Assembly: GCA_016703765.1 (NCBI GenBank)
Contig: JADJBL010000013.1
Location: 75,504 to 139,503, forward strand
Reading direction: 5' to 3'
Length of the DNA stretch: 64,000 nucleotides
Source of the DNA: Saprospirales bacterium
GTDB lineage: Bacteria > Bacteroidota > Bacteroidia > Chitinophagales > Saprospiraceae
The notes under the pieces were generated by a model. That model saw nothing but the letters and a program-made list of their open reading frames with translations. It was not told where the DNA came from and searched no databases. Below, piece after piece: positions 44,499 through 54,047 of the stretch (positions within the stretch are counted from its first letter, which is position 1; each line of letters starts with the position of its first letter). The position numbers and the translations under genes are program-made.

Positions 44499-47400
44499 TT
44501 GCTGCCTCCTCCCTGCGCGCTTGTCTGTCCGGCCAACATCACGACGAACAACTCCCCCGGCATTTGCGGCGCTGTTGTCAACTACGTCATCGACCAGGGT
44601 AGCTGTCCTCCGTTCACCCTCAGCCCCAACCTGCCCTCCGGCAGCGTCTTCCCCGTCGGTACGACGGTCCTTACGGCTACCTCCGGATTCGCTTCCTGCT
44701 CGTTCTCCGTCACGGTGAACGATATCGAGCCTCCGACCTTTGCTCCATGTCCCGGCGATGTGGTGGTGAACCTCGACCCGGGCTTCTGCGACGGCTATGT
44801 AAACTGTACGGTGAAAGCCATCGACAACTGCCCGTATGCGGGTCCGCTGCAATCGATTGTACAGTACAATAGTAGCGCGATTGCTACGAATGGTTCGCTT
44901 TCATGCTATGCCGGGGGTATAACCAGCTTCTGGCGGGTATTTAACCTTTCGGCCTCGGGCATCAGCAGCGACTTTCTGTTGCAAAGTGTGACTACTGCGG
45001 TAGTAAACTCGAACAATACGCCGTTTACGGTACGTGCACACCTGCTTAATGGTCCATTTACCTTAGCCAACCTGACCCTGCTGGGGTCGAGGACTCAAAA
45101 CATCACGGGCAACCAGACGTATGTGACCATACCTTTTACGACGCCGATGCAGATTACAGCAGGTTCGACCTTTGTGATCGAATTGCAAGTAAACAGCGGC
45201 CCGATTTTCCCATTTGGTCCTGCAGGGCAGAACCAATCAGGGGAATCTTCACCGACCTATATTTCTACGGCAGCTTGCGGAGTTCCTGCTCCGACTCCAA
45301 TGGGGAACTTTGCCGCTCCGGCGTGGATCGGTTTGTTCCACCCGAACGGCAACATCTTCCAGGACGATATTCCGCTGACGAACAACTCGGAGATCGACCC
45401 GCTGACGGACGAACCGTATGACTGCGGCGATCAATTCCCGATCGGCGTATACGACATGAGCTATACGGCAACCGACGCAGCCGGTCTGACGGCGGAGTGT
45501 AACTTCACCATCACGGTGCTGGAATACCCCAACCCGACCTCTACGCTTGCCTGCAACGACAACGTGCAAATCTCTGTGGACGAGGACGGCTGCTCGGAAG
45601 TGCTTGCCGACCAGATCCTGGAAGGCGGCCCCTATGGCTGCTATGACGACTATATCGTAGAAGTGCTCAACCAGTTCGGTTTCCCGACGGGCAACCAGGT
45701 ATGCTGCAACAACGTTGGGCAGACCAAGACGGTACGCGTAACGGATCCGGATACGGGCAACAAGTGCTGGGGCTCGATCACGGTGGAAGACAAACTGCCG
45801 CCGGTCATCGAGTGTGCAGACATCAACGTATCGTGCACCGAAGAGATCCCCGAACTGCCCTCCCCGCAAGTGGACGGTACGTTTGAAGAGGTGATCGAAG
45901 GGTTGAACGACCTGCTGGAAAGCCCGATCGTACTGGAATACTTCTTCGACCTGAGCGGTTACCCGCTGGGCTCGAACGTACTGGACGTAAACGTTCGTAT
46001 CAAGCTGATAGACCATACCTGGATTCCGGACTTGAACCTGTTTGTGGAAAACCCTGCCGGACAGGCCGTATCGTTCTTTACGGTAGCGGGCTGCGCAGGC
46101 TTGAACCTGAACGTGGACGCATGGTTTGACGATGAAGGAGCGGGAACGCCCGGTGCGGGCTCTACCTGCCAGTTCTTCGATGCAGCCGGCGCTCCTATCC
46201 TGCCTTATGTGGCAGGTGTTCAGCAGAACAACGTACTTTCCGCATTGGACGGCACGGAAGGAAGCGGTATCTGGACGGTACGCCTGACGGATGCAGTTCC
46301 GGTTGATGACGGTGTGGTTCAAATCGTGGGTCTGCATGTAGAATTGCCCGACCTGGCGCAGGTTGATCCTTATGACAACTGCGCGGTAGTAGATTTGAGC
46401 TACGTAGAATCCGTTGAGAACGGAGAATGCGACGGCGAAAGCCAGACGATCACGCGCACCTGGACGGCTACGGACCCCAGCGGGAACACGGCCTCTTGCG
46501 TACAGACGATCACTCGCCTGCGTCCGACGCTGGACGATGTAGAACTCCCGGGCAACTACGACGGGATAGATCTTCCGATGCTGGACTGCACGGGTAACGA
46601 CTGGGATCTGAACGGGAACAACTACCCGGATCCGAACGAGACGGGCTGGCCCACGATCACGGGAGTAGCCTTTGTCAACGGCGACATTTGCAACCTGAGC
46701 TCTACGTATACGGACCTGGTCATCGACATCTGCGCGACGAGCTACAAGGTGCTTCGCACCTGGACGATCATCGACTGGTGCACGGGCGAGAAATTGTTCT
46801 ACGACCAGCTGATCAAGGTGTTGGATCAAACAGGCCCGAACGTGGTCTGCCCGACCGGCCCGCTGACGATCAACGTATACCAGGGTAGCTACAACCAAGG
46901 CGGCCCGCACTCTATCTGTGAAGGTTTTGTCGTGATCCCGCCGCTGGTAGTTAACGGCGACGACTGCTCGGGTGTGAACCCCAGCGGATATGTGACCCAG
47001 TTGTGGACGTTTGGCGCAGGCACGCTGCTCCAGTCGATCCCGGGCAACGGCGGAACGTTCCCGAACGTGGAACTCATCGCGGACAACCCGAACAACAACA
47101 ACAATGCACAATACACGGTACGCCACGTATTCACCGACAACTGCGGCAATACGAGCGAGTGCATCTACAACATTACGGTAGTAGACAAGGTGCCGCCGGT
47201 ACCTGTATGCGACGAGATCACGGAGTTGGCTCTGACCAACAACGGCGGCTCGGGCGAAGGCTGCAGCTGGCTGACGGCTTCGGTTCTGGACGACGGTTCG
47301 TATGACAACTGCGGAGATGTGTACTTCTACGCAGCGAAAATGAACCCCTTCCTGACTCCTCCGTACTTCTATCAGTACTACCCGCAGCTGGAATTCTGCT

Positions 47401-48953
47401 GCTCGGAAGTAGGCGACAACATGGTGATCGTGCTGGTGCTGGATTTCGATCCGACCACGGTCCCGGGCGCCACGCTTCCGGACGGCTCGGTGTTCCTCTT
47501 CCCGGGCAACCCGATCTTCGAAGGCTCGTTCAACACCTGTATGGTGACGGTACAAGTGACCGACAAGATTCCGCCTGTGACGCTGTTCTGCCCGCAGAAC
47601 CAGACGATCACCTGCGATACCTACCTGCAGAACTACGCTGCCGGCGTAGCCAATGGCGACTACAGTGTGCTGGATGGCTTCGGTTCGCCGACCTTCTACG
47701 ACAACTGCGAATACGACCTGAACCACAACGTGACGGTGAACCTGAACAACTGTACCGAGGGCACGATCACGCGCTCCTGGACGGCCAGCGATAGCAACGG
47801 TCAGGCGACTTGCACGCAGACCATCACGGTGACGCATGTATCGAACTGGGTGGTTGAATTCCCCGCAGATTTCACGGGCGAGTGCGTAGACGGCCAACTG
47901 CCGGATACGGGCGAACCGGAGATCTTCCACGATGAGTGCGAACTGATCGGCGTATCGCATGAAGACCAACTCTTCACGGTCGTACCGGATGCTTGCTACA
48001 AGATCGTACGGACCTGGACGGTGATCAACTGGTGTATCTATGACGATTTCGGATACGACGCATACAGCGAAGCCGGCAAGGCTGAGTGCAACCTGAACGT
48101 GGACTGGGATGGCGACGGCGACAAAGACTGCCGCACCTTCCGCGACGGCTGGAACTCTACGGGCAGCCCGGGCACACCGGACGGCTACATCGTATGGAAG
48201 CAGACGATCAAGGTGAACGACAACGAAGATCCCGACTTCACGATCCCGGCCATCGACGGCTGTATCGTGGACACGGACTGCGACACGGACATCACGCTGC
48301 CCTACCCGATCATCACGGACGAATGCTCCCTGTCCTTTGACGTGGACATCACGGGCGACCTGGGAACATTCCTCAACATCACGGGCGACGTAACGGTGGC
48401 CGATGTGGGAGTTGGCGAATACGACGTACACTATGCGGTGACGGACAATTGCGGCAACACGAGCTACCAGACGATCACGGTAGTGGTGGAAGACTGCAAA
48501 CTGCCGACCCCGTACTGCAAAAACGGCGTTATCGTCGAGATCATGCAGACCCAAATGATCGAGGTATGGGCTTCCGACCTGGATGCCGGTTCCTTCGACA
48601 ACTGCGGCCCTGTACAACTGAGCTTCTCTCCGGATGTGAACGACATCAGCGTGATCTATACCTGCGACCAACTGGGCCAGCAAGTGGTTCAACTGTGGGT
48701 AACGGATATCTACGGCAACCAGGATTACTGCGAGACCTTCGTGGTGGTACAGGATAACCTCAACCATTGCGCCGGTGGCGTACCGGTGGTTGTTTCCGGT
48801 GACATTTCCACGGAAGATAGCGAAGCGGTAGAAGGCGTAAACGTACAGGTGAACGGTGGTCTGTTTACGGAAGTAACGGACCTGAACGGGGACTTCAGCT
48901 TTGACGCACTTCCGCCGGCGGCGACTACACGGTCACCCCGATGCTGGATGTAG
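44499..48953 (+). CDS. Second large HYR-repeat protein, central segment
   Basis: Coding in this frame is supported from 44343; the first ATG is 44499. It has HYR domains (VCPANITTNNSPGICGAVVN, FAPCPGDVVVNLDPGFCDGY) and a beta-sandwich region (44850-45330). A proprotein-convertase P-domain-like region follows (LDVNVRIKLIDHTWIPDLNL, EGSGIWTVRLTDAVPVDDGV, about 45900-46350). Cys-rich domains paralogous to the giant protein end the segment. At 48914 one G is missing: CTTCC-GCC should read CTT CCG GCC GGC GGC GAC, giving ALPAGGDYTVTP and the next segment. Confidence 0.87.
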   Translation: MLPPPCALVCPANITTNNSPGICGAVVNYVIDQGSCPPFTLSPNLPSGSVFPVGTTVLTATSGFASCSFSVTVNDIEPPTFAPCPGDVVVNLDPGFCDGYVNCTVKAIDNCPYAGPLQSIVQYNSSAIATNGSLSCYAGGITSFWRVFNLSASGISSDFLLQSVTTAVVNSNNTPFTVRAHLLNGPFTLANLTLLGSRTQNITGNQTYVTIPFTTPMQITAGSTFVIELQVNSGPIFPFGPAGQNQSGESSPTYISTAACGVPAPTPMGNFAAPAWIGLFHPNGNIFQDDIPLTNNSEIDPLTDEPYDCGDQFPIGVYDMSYTATDAAGLTAECNFTITVLEYPNPTSTLACNDNVQISVDEDGCSEVLADQILEGGPYGCYDDYIVEVLNQFGFPTGNQVCCNNVGQTKTVRVTDPDTGNKCWGSITVEDKLPPVIECADINVSCTEEIPELPSPQVDGTFEEVIEGLNDLLESPIVLEYFFDLSGYPLGSNVLDVNVRIKLIDHTWIPDLNLFVENPAGQAVSFFTVAGCAGLNLNVDAWFDDEGAGTPGAGSTCQFFDAAGAPILPYVAGVQQNNVLSALDGTEGSGIWTVRLTDAVPVDDGVVQIVGLHVELPDLAQVDPYDNCAVVDLSYVESVENGECDGESQTITRTWTATDPSGNTASCVQTITRLRPTLDDVELPGNYDGIDLPMLDCTGNDWDLNGNNYPDPNETGWPTITGVAFVNGDICNLSSTYTDLVIDICATSYKVLRTWTIIDWCTGEKLFYDQLIKVLDQTGPNVVCPTGPLTINVYQGSYNQGGPHSICEGFVVIPPLVVNGDDCSGVNPSGYVTQLWTFGAGTLLQSIPGNGGTFPNVELIADNPNNNNNAQYTVRHVFTDNCGNTSECIYNITVVDKVPPVPVCDEITELALTNNGGSGEGCSWLTASVLDDGSYDNCGDVYFYAAKMNPFLTPPYFYQYYPQLEFCCSEVGDNMVIVLVLDFDPTTVPGATLPDGSVFLFPGNPIFEGSFNTCMVTVQVTDKIPPVTLFCPQNQTITCDTYLQNYAAGVANGDYSVLDGFGSPTFYDNCEYDLNHNVTVNLNNCTEGTITRSWTASDSNGQATCTQTITVTHVSNWVVEFPADFTGECVDGQLPDTGEPEIFHDECELIGVSHEDQLFTVVPDACYKIVRTWTVINWCIYDDFGYDAYSEAGKAECNLNVDWDGDGDKDCRTFRDGWNSTGSPGTPDGYIVWKQTIKVNDNEDPDFTIPAIDGCIVDTDCDTDITLPYPIITDECSLSFDVDITGDLGTFLNITGDVTVADVGVGEYDVHYAVTDNCGNTSYQTITVVVEDCKLPTPYCKNGVIVEIMQTQMIEVWASDLDAGSFDNCGPVQLSFSPDVNDISVIYTCDQLGQQVVQLWVTDIYGNQDYCETFVVVQDNLNHCAGGVPVVVSGDISTEDSEAVEGVNVQVNGGLFTEVTDLNGDFSFDALPPAATTRSPRCWM

Positions 48954-49996
48954 AGGCAAGCAATGGAGTAACGACCTGGGACCTTGTCCTGATCAGCCGC
49001 CACATCCTGGGCATCCAGTTGCTGGACAGCCCGTACAAGATCATCGCAGCCGATGCGAACAAGACCAACAACGTAACGACGCTTGACATGGTGGCTATCC
49101 GCAAGGTGATCCTCCAGATCGAGCCGAACTTCCCGAACAATACCAGCTGGCGCTTTGTAGACAAGGATTACGTATTCCCCAACGCCGGCAACCCGTTTGT
49201 GGCCCAGTTCCCGGAAGTAATCAACTACAACAACCTGGCCGTAAGCGACCTGTTTGCAGACTTCGTAGCGATCAAGGTGGGTGATGTGAACGGCTCCGCC
49301 GCGACCAACGCCACCGATGGCGCCCAGGATCGTACCTTCAACGGTTCGATGAACATGGACGTACAGGATCGGGAACTCGTAGCAGGCAAGAGCTACACGG
49401 TAGCTTTCGCAGCCGAGGCGATCGACCTGCTGGGCTACCAGTTCACGCTGAGCTACAACACCCAGGCCGTCGAGGTTGTGGAGGTGGTAGCAGGTGTGGC
49501 TACGGAAGAGCATTTCGGAATGCTGTTGGAAGAAGGCGTGATCACGACGAGCTGGAACGTATCTGAGGCGCGTGCCCTGGCACAAGGCGAGGTACTGTTC
49601 AGCCTGGTGATCAAGGCCACGGCAAATGTGACGCTGAGCGAAGTGTTCGGCGTAAGCTCTGCCTACACGGTAGCCGAGGCATACAATGCGAACAGCGAGC
49701 TGCTGGATGTGAAACTGACGTTCAACGGCATGGAGGCGAACAGCTTCGCCCTGTACCAGAACGTACCCAACCCCTTCAAAGGGGCGACGGTGGTAGGCTT
49801 CACGCTTCCCGCATCGAGCACGGCCAAACTGACGGTGATGGATATCTCCGGTAAAGTATTGCAGGTAGTGGAAGGCGATTACAGCAAAGGCTACAACGAA
49901 GTACGCCTGAGCAACATCCCCGCCACCGGCGTGCTGTACTACCAGTTGGATACCCCGACCCACAGCGCAACCCGCAAAATGGTGATACTGAATTAG
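48941..49996 (+). CDS. Second large HYR-repeat protein, C-terminal segment with T9SS domain
   Basis: Coding is supported from 48914. A dockerin-like pair of loops (SNGVTTWDLVLISRHILG, ADANKTNNVTTLDMVAIRKV), a DVNGSAATNATDG linker and a cohesin-like sandwich (LLGYQFTLSYNTQAVEVVEV) precede the type A T9SS sorting domain (NVPNPFKGATVVGFTLPASS). Layout and wording match the end of the giant protein, showing a duplication. Joined, the second protein is about 2,045 residues and should be displayed on the cell surface. Confidence 0.88.
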   Translation: MLDVEASNGVTTWDLVLISRHILGIQLLDSPYKIIAADANKTNNVTTLDMVAIRKVILQIEPNFPNNTSWRFVDKDYVFPNAGNPFVAQFPEVINYNNLAVSDLFADFVAIKVGDVNGSAATNATDGAQDRTFNGSMNMDVQDRELVAGKSYTVAFAAEAIDLLGYQFTLSYNTQAVEVVEVVAGVATEEHFGMLLEEGVITTSWNVSEARALAQGEVLFSLVIKATANVTLSEVFGVSSAYTVAEAYNANSELLDVKLTFNGMEANSFALYQNVPNPFKGATVVGFTLPASSTAKLTVMDISGKVLQVVEGDYSKGYNEVRLSNIPATGVLYYQLDTPTHSATRKMVILN

Positions 49997-50002
49997 TGAC
50001 GG

Positions 50003-50062
50003 TGGACGGTGATTGGTGACTGGTGTAAACCAGTCACTATTCACTAGTCACCAGTCACCAGA
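50003..50062. repeat. Intergenic inverted microrepeat (GTGACTGGT-type)
   Basis: GGTGATTGGTGACTGGTG is followed after TAAA by CCAGTCACTATTCACTAGTC and ACCAGTCACCAG. It belongs to the same word family as 3735-3842. It lies just after the stop codon of the second large protein. Confidence 0.75.
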
Positions 50063-50091
50063 ATAAAGACTTAAATCGGTTTTTGGGATAT

Positions 50092-50126
50092 GCCCCTCTC
50101 TGCTTCGGCAGGGAGGGGCTTTTTTT
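50092..50126 (+). terminator. Intrinsic terminator between convergent genes
   Basis: GCCCCTCTCTGC (50092-50103), loop TTCG, then GCAGGGAGGGGC (50108-50119) and seven Ts form a strong terminator for the second large protein gene. The converging peroxidase gene ends at 50128. Confidence 0.85.
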
Positions 50127-50127
50127 A

Positions 50128-51162
50128 TTACTGAAGGGCAGAAGCGGGAACTTCACCGGTGAGAGCCTCCAGAAATGCCTTGATATCGTTCACTTCAAGA
50201 GAGGAAAGTTCCATGCCCAATTGGGCTTTGGCCATGATGGCGATGGCATGTTCGAGGGTTTCTACACTGCCGTCGTGAAAATAGGGCGCTGTTTTGGCCA
50301 CATTGCGAAGGGAAGGAACCTTAAAAACATACTTGTCGGCCGGATCTTTTGTGAGTTGGAACAAGCCCTCGTCCCGGTTTTTACCCTGAGTGTATTCCCA
50401 ATAATCCCTCACGAGGCCGAATTTCTGGAAAATATTCCCTCCAAGGGTGTTGCCGCTATGGCACTTGATGCAACTGAGATCCACAAACAGGGAAAGGCCC
50501 CTTTTTTCCTGCTCGCTCAAAGCGCTCTCGTCGCCAAGGAGGAATTTGTCGAAGCGGGAGGGCGTAAGGAGCGTCCTTTCAAAAGCGCCGAGGGCCTTGG
50601 AGAGGTTGTCAAAGTTCAATGGTTCTGTAGCCGCTGGAAAAGCCCGCCGGAAGAGGGCGATATATTCGGGGTCCCGGGAAAGCCGCGATTCCAGCTCCAC
50701 TTTGGAGGACATACCCATTTCGTGGGGGTTTAAAATGGGGCCTTCGATCTGCTCCTCTAAACTCGCGGCCCTTCCATCCCAGAACAGGCTGAAATGCAGG
50801 GAGGCATTCAACACGGTGGGCGTGTTCCTGCTTTCCAGGCGGCCGTCGGCGCCTTTCGAAAGAGTTTTGTTATCCACGCCGAAAGTACTCAGGTTATGGC
50901 AGGAATTGCAGCTTTGGGTTCCATTCCCGGAAAGGCGATTGTCGTAAAACAGTTTTTTGCCAAGAGCCACGAGCTCCGGATGATCCTTGTTTATTCCGGA
51001 AGGATTCGGAAGCATATTTGCGTAATTAAGGGCCTTCTCCTTAATCCCGGAATTATATTCTATGGGGAAAGCGCGGGTTTGCGCTACATCGAGGTCTGCT
51101 CCTTTATGGCAGGAAAGGAGCGCGGAAGGAAAAATAAGGGAAAAAAGGTAGCTGTTTTTCAT
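50128..51162 (-). CDS. Di-heme cytochrome c peroxidase/MauG-family lipoprotein
   Basis: The open frame extends far upstream, but the lipoprotein signal MKNSYLFSLIFPSALLSC|H fixes the start at 51162 (344 residues). Heme motifs are CNSCH (85-89) and CIKCH (232-236), with the family blocks TPTVLNASLHFSLFWDGR and APYFHDGSVETLEHAI. It is the last gene of a minus-strand set, 19 bases after the propeller gene. It may reduce peroxide or, as MauG and MbnH do, oxidise residues in a partner protein. The amine-oxidase-like protein two genes upstream is a candidate partner. Confidence 0.87.
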   Translation of the reverse strand: MKNSYLFSLIFPSALLSCHKGADLDVAQTRAFPIEYNSGIKEKALNYANMLPNPSGINKDHPELVALGKKLFYDNRLSGNGTQSCNSCHNLSTFGVDNKTLSKGADGRLESRNTPTVLNASLHFSLFWDGRAASLEEQIEGPILNPHEMGMSSKVELESRLSRDPEYIALFRRAFPAATEPLNFDNLSKALGAFERTLLTPSRFDKFLLGDESALSEQEKRGLSLFVDLSCIKCHSGNTLGGNIFQKFGLVRDYWEYTQGKNRDEGLFQLTKDPADKYVFKVPSLRNVAKTAPYFHDGSVETLEHAIAIMAKAQLGMELSSLEVNDIKAFLEALTGEVPASALQ

Positions 51163-51181
51163 GTAGGCAGGTTGAAAAGTT

Positions 51182-52183
51182 CTAAAACGCCGATTCCTGC
51201 ACATCCAGGAGCGTCCATTTATCGGTGGCGGGATCGAAGTTGAGGGTGTAGATATTTCGTTTCGGGTTGCTGGCGGCAATGAGGCTGTAGCTGAATTCAA
51301 TGGCTTTGACCACCATTTGCTTTTCACCAAGAAATTGAATGCGGTGGCCTTTGTCGAAGCTTCCTCCTTTTTGGGCGGCCAGGGAAAATTCAAAACGCTT
51401 ATTCCCTTTAAAATTGCCCTTCTTGTCGAGGGCGATGGAGAAGACCTCCGGCTCTCTGGCCGAACCAAAGTATAGACGCTTTCCGCCGGGATGGTTAAAT
51501 ACGCCGATGCCAATCGCATCGACTCCCTCTAGTTGATCTGCCACGGCCTTCGTTTCCAGGTCGATGCGGTAGATCCGGCCGACTTCTTCTTTAAACCCCG
51601 AGCCCGCGATGGAGGCGGCATACAAACTTTCCGTTTCGCAATCATAGGTCAAACCAACCACCCCAAAAGGGTTATTGGCAGTGGGGGGGCTGACCCAAGG
51701 CAGATCGAGGTATTTCTCCATCTTCCCGGTTTGACTTCCCACGATATAGACCTTGTTTTGTTCCTCGGGAGGATTGTATTCCAGGTTGATATTCGGCGCG
51801 GGAGCCACGTAAATATTCCCTTTTCGGTCGATCGCATGGGGGCCGAGGTACCCTGCCTGCTCCCATTCCGGCAGGTGGAGGGTCTTCCCGCCTTGCCGGC
51901 CCTCCATGATGGATAATCCCCTGTCCCTTTGCTGACGGAGGTCTATGGCGACAGGCAGTTGCAGCCCAAACTGGGAAGCGAAGGCGGGCCCTGTTTTGCA
52001 ATAATCGGCAGCGCCCATTTGCCCTGCGGCCGAAGCCTCTGATTTTCCTTTTGCAACAATCAGGTAGGCCAAAACAGAAAAGAATAACAAGCCGAATAGC
52101 ATGTAAAAAAGTCTCTTTTTGCCCGCCGGGGCAATGGGCGCCGCAGCCGGCTTTTTGGAAGAGTTTGGCTTTCTTTTTGACAT
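51182..52183 (-). CDS. Membrane-anchored beta-propeller protein (SMP-30/NHL-like)
   Basis: The 333-residue protein has a basic cytoplasmic start (MSKRKPNSSKKPAA), one transmembrane helix (LFYMLFGLLFFSVLAYLIV) and a large domain with repeated propeller strands: YLGPHAIDRKGNIYVAPAPN, VYIVGSQTGKMEKYLDL, VGLTYDCETESLYAASIAGS and GRIYRIDLETKAVADQLEG. It resembles SMP-30/gluconolactonase-type propellers, but catalytic residues were not identified. One base separates its start region from the end of the amine-oxidase-like gene, so the two are coupled. Role is unknown. Confidence 0.7.
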   Translation of the reverse strand: MSKRKPNSSKKPAAAPIAPAGKKRLFYMLFGLLFFSVLAYLIVAKGKSEASAAGQMGAADYCKTGPAFASQFGLQLPVAIDLRQQRDRGLSIMEGRQGGKTLHLPEWEQAGYLGPHAIDRKGNIYVAPAPNINLEYNPPEEQNKVYIVGSQTGKMEKYLDLPWVSPPTANNPFGVVGLTYDCETESLYAASIAGSGFKEEVGRIYRIDLETKAVADQLEGVDAIGIGVFNHPGGKRLYFGSAREPEVFSIALDKKGNFKGNKRFEFSLAAQKGGSFDKGHRIQFLGEKQMVVKAIEFSYSLIAASNPKRNIYTLNFDPATDKWTLLDVQESAF

Positions 52184-52184
52184 G

Positions 52185-53939
52185 TCAATGTTGATTTGTA
52201 AATGGAACGAACATGGGGCCCACGATCCCGGGCCAAACCGAAAAGGATTGCTTCCCTTCCTTGAGCGTCAACTCCGTCCAGCAGTATTGGCTGCCGGGCT
52301 CGTTGTTGTTGGCCATTTGGGGCACATACCAAAGAATGTTATGTTTTTCGGAAATACCCTCCGCGGGTTCGATGAACTGCTCGGGTCCCTGGCGGTAATC
52401 GGTATTACAGCAGGGCCCGAAGGTGGAGAGGTCCTTTTCCCCTTCATCCACGCCGGGGTGTTGGACGGCGAAATAAGAAAAAGCATTGTCCGGGCGAGCC
52501 GCTCCGGACCCGGGTTGCAGAAAAAAACCGCTTCCATCGCCCTCTGAAATTTTGAATAAATATCCTTCGGGGGAGTATGCGGTTTGTTCACTTTGCAAAT
52601 GCCAAAATTCGCTGGTTTGGGGTTCCCATTTTTTTTCGCCCCATTGTTCCACCGCTTGAGCTGCTCCTGCCTGGCCGAGATCGATTCGGAAAACGGGCCT
52701 GTACCAGCCCGTCACGCCGCAGCCCTGGCCCATATTGACCCCGCAAATGCGGAACCTGCCGTCCTTGTAAAATTCATATCGGTTTTGATAGCGGTAATTG
52801 CAGGGAAGAGGCCAGACCGGGCTTCTGAAATCCATGATCAAAGCAAAACCGGAATACGCCCCGTTCTCCACGATATCCTCCAGTTCCGTGCCGCGAAAAG
52901 CGACATTGGCTGCGGAGCTGAACATGGGGCAGCCCATCGCATCGCTGTATCCGAAATCTTTTTTAAATGAATAACTCACATGCCAATCCACGATTTTGGC
53001 GCTGTGGAGGACTTCCCGGCCCCGAAATCGGGCATTTTTAACCTCCAGTCCGTCCGAGCTGGTCAGGTTGGAGTTGATTTCCCATTCATCCTTCGTAAGA
53101 ACCTGATCCACGCCGCAGAAATGCTCCATGATATATTCGTTTTGGAGACTTCTTTCTGTCATGACAAAGGGCCGGTTTTCATCGGGCAGCCCGCTCCACT
53201 TGTATCCGATCGCGAAATGATCGTTCAAATCGACAATGACCCAAAGGGCCCGGTCTTTTAAAATAAAAACAACCGCCACGCAGAGGTGAAGGGACCGCTC
53301 GCATTTGGAATCCTTGAAAACGACTTTCGCCTGTTCGAGGTCTGCCCCCAATTCTTTTTTTATTTCGGGGGTGTTTAGCGCAATTTCCCGGGCGATCCTT
53401 TTTAGTCTGGCATTGAGTGCAGGCTGCTCCGACTCCAGGTAGTCGACGCGAAGCACTTTTTTTTCCAAAATATCGACAATGGCGGCGGTGGTATTTCGAT
53501 AATAAAAATTGTAAAGTTCCACCCAATAGCATTGGCCGTTTTCGCAGTTCAATTTTAATCGCTGGGTTTCTTCTTTTTGCAATAGGCGGATCTCCATGAT
53601 CTCGTTATGCAAAGCCTCCCCGGTATCCGTCTTCCGAGCTTCTTTCAAGAAAAGGCTGTCGCCAAGCGCCAATTCCTGCGCCAGGCGCTCTTGCTCGTCG
53701 TGCAGCTCCGCGTCGGGAAGGGTTAAAACCGGTAGGGGAGAGGTTAAAATTCGTTCGAGGTCCTTTTTATAGGCCGCCAATTCGGGAATGGCAGCAATAT
53801 GGCTTGCTGCGGGAACAGGGGCCGCCAACTTCCCGGCTTCCCCTTCCGTTCCATGGCCGCCTGATGCTTCCTCCTTTCCGCTTCCACATTGTAAAATAAA
53901 AAAAGAGATCAAGATCAGGAGCGCTATTCTGGGGACCAT
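52185..53939 (-). CDS. Copper-amine-oxidase-like lipoprotein lacking the usual copper His pair
   Basis: The 584-residue protein has a lipoprotein signal (ALLILISFFILQC|G). Its second half resembles the copper amine oxidase catalytic domain: SDGLEVKNARFRGREVLHSA, the NYxY motif as Asn381-Tyr382-Arg383-Tyr384 followed by QNRYEFYKDG, and FRIDL (417-421). In true enzymes NYxY holds the tyrosine turned into topaquinone, and HxH just before FRLD binds copper. Here the HxH position reads Gly411-Trp412-Tyr413, so normal copper binding and self-processing are doubtful. It leads the set that also encodes a propeller and a MauG-family di-heme enzyme. Confidence 0.65.
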   Translation of the reverse strand: MVPRIALLILISFFILQCGSGKEEASGGHGTEGEAGKLAAPVPAASHIAAIPELAAYKKDLERILTSPLPVLTLPDAELHDEQERLAQELALGDSLFLKEARKTDTGEALHNEIMEIRLLQKEETQRLKLNCENGQCYWVELYNFYYRNTTAAIVDILEKKVLRVDYLESEQPALNARLKRIAREIALNTPEIKKELGADLEQAKVVFKDSKCERSLHLCVAVVFILKDRALWVIVDLNDHFAIGYKWSGLPDENRPFVMTERSLQNEYIMEHFCGVDQVLTKDEWEINSNLTSSDGLEVKNARFRGREVLHSAKIVDWHVSYSFKKDFGYSDAMGCPMFSSAANVAFRGTELEDIVENGAYSGFALIMDFRSPVWPLPCNYRYQNRYEFYKDGRFRICGVNMGQGCGVTGWYRPVFRIDLGQAGAAQAVEQWGEKKWEPQTSEFWHLQSEQTAYSPEGYLFKISEGDGSGFFLQPGSGAARPDNAFSYFAVQHPGVDEGEKDLSTFGPCCNTDYRQGPEQFIEPAEGISEKHNILWYVPQMANNNEPGSQYCWTELTLKEGKQSFSVWPGIVGPMFVPFTNQH

Positions 53940-54047
53940 GTTCGTGCATATTTAGGGCAATTTTACAAATTTTCCAAGCCTTCCGGCATTTTCGGAGAAG
54001 GGTTATGCTGGGTAAAATTTTTACTTTTAAGCAAAAAAACACCCCGC

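Noticed and set aside
45249..48767. A 1,172-residue open frame on the minus strand
   Set aside because: Same cause: it is the mirror of the second large protein and has no signal, motif or start context.
50128..51519. The longer 463-residue start for the di-heme peroxidase
   Set aside because: The extra 119 residues lie over the propeller gene, are low-complexity, and precede a perfect lipoprotein signal at 51162.
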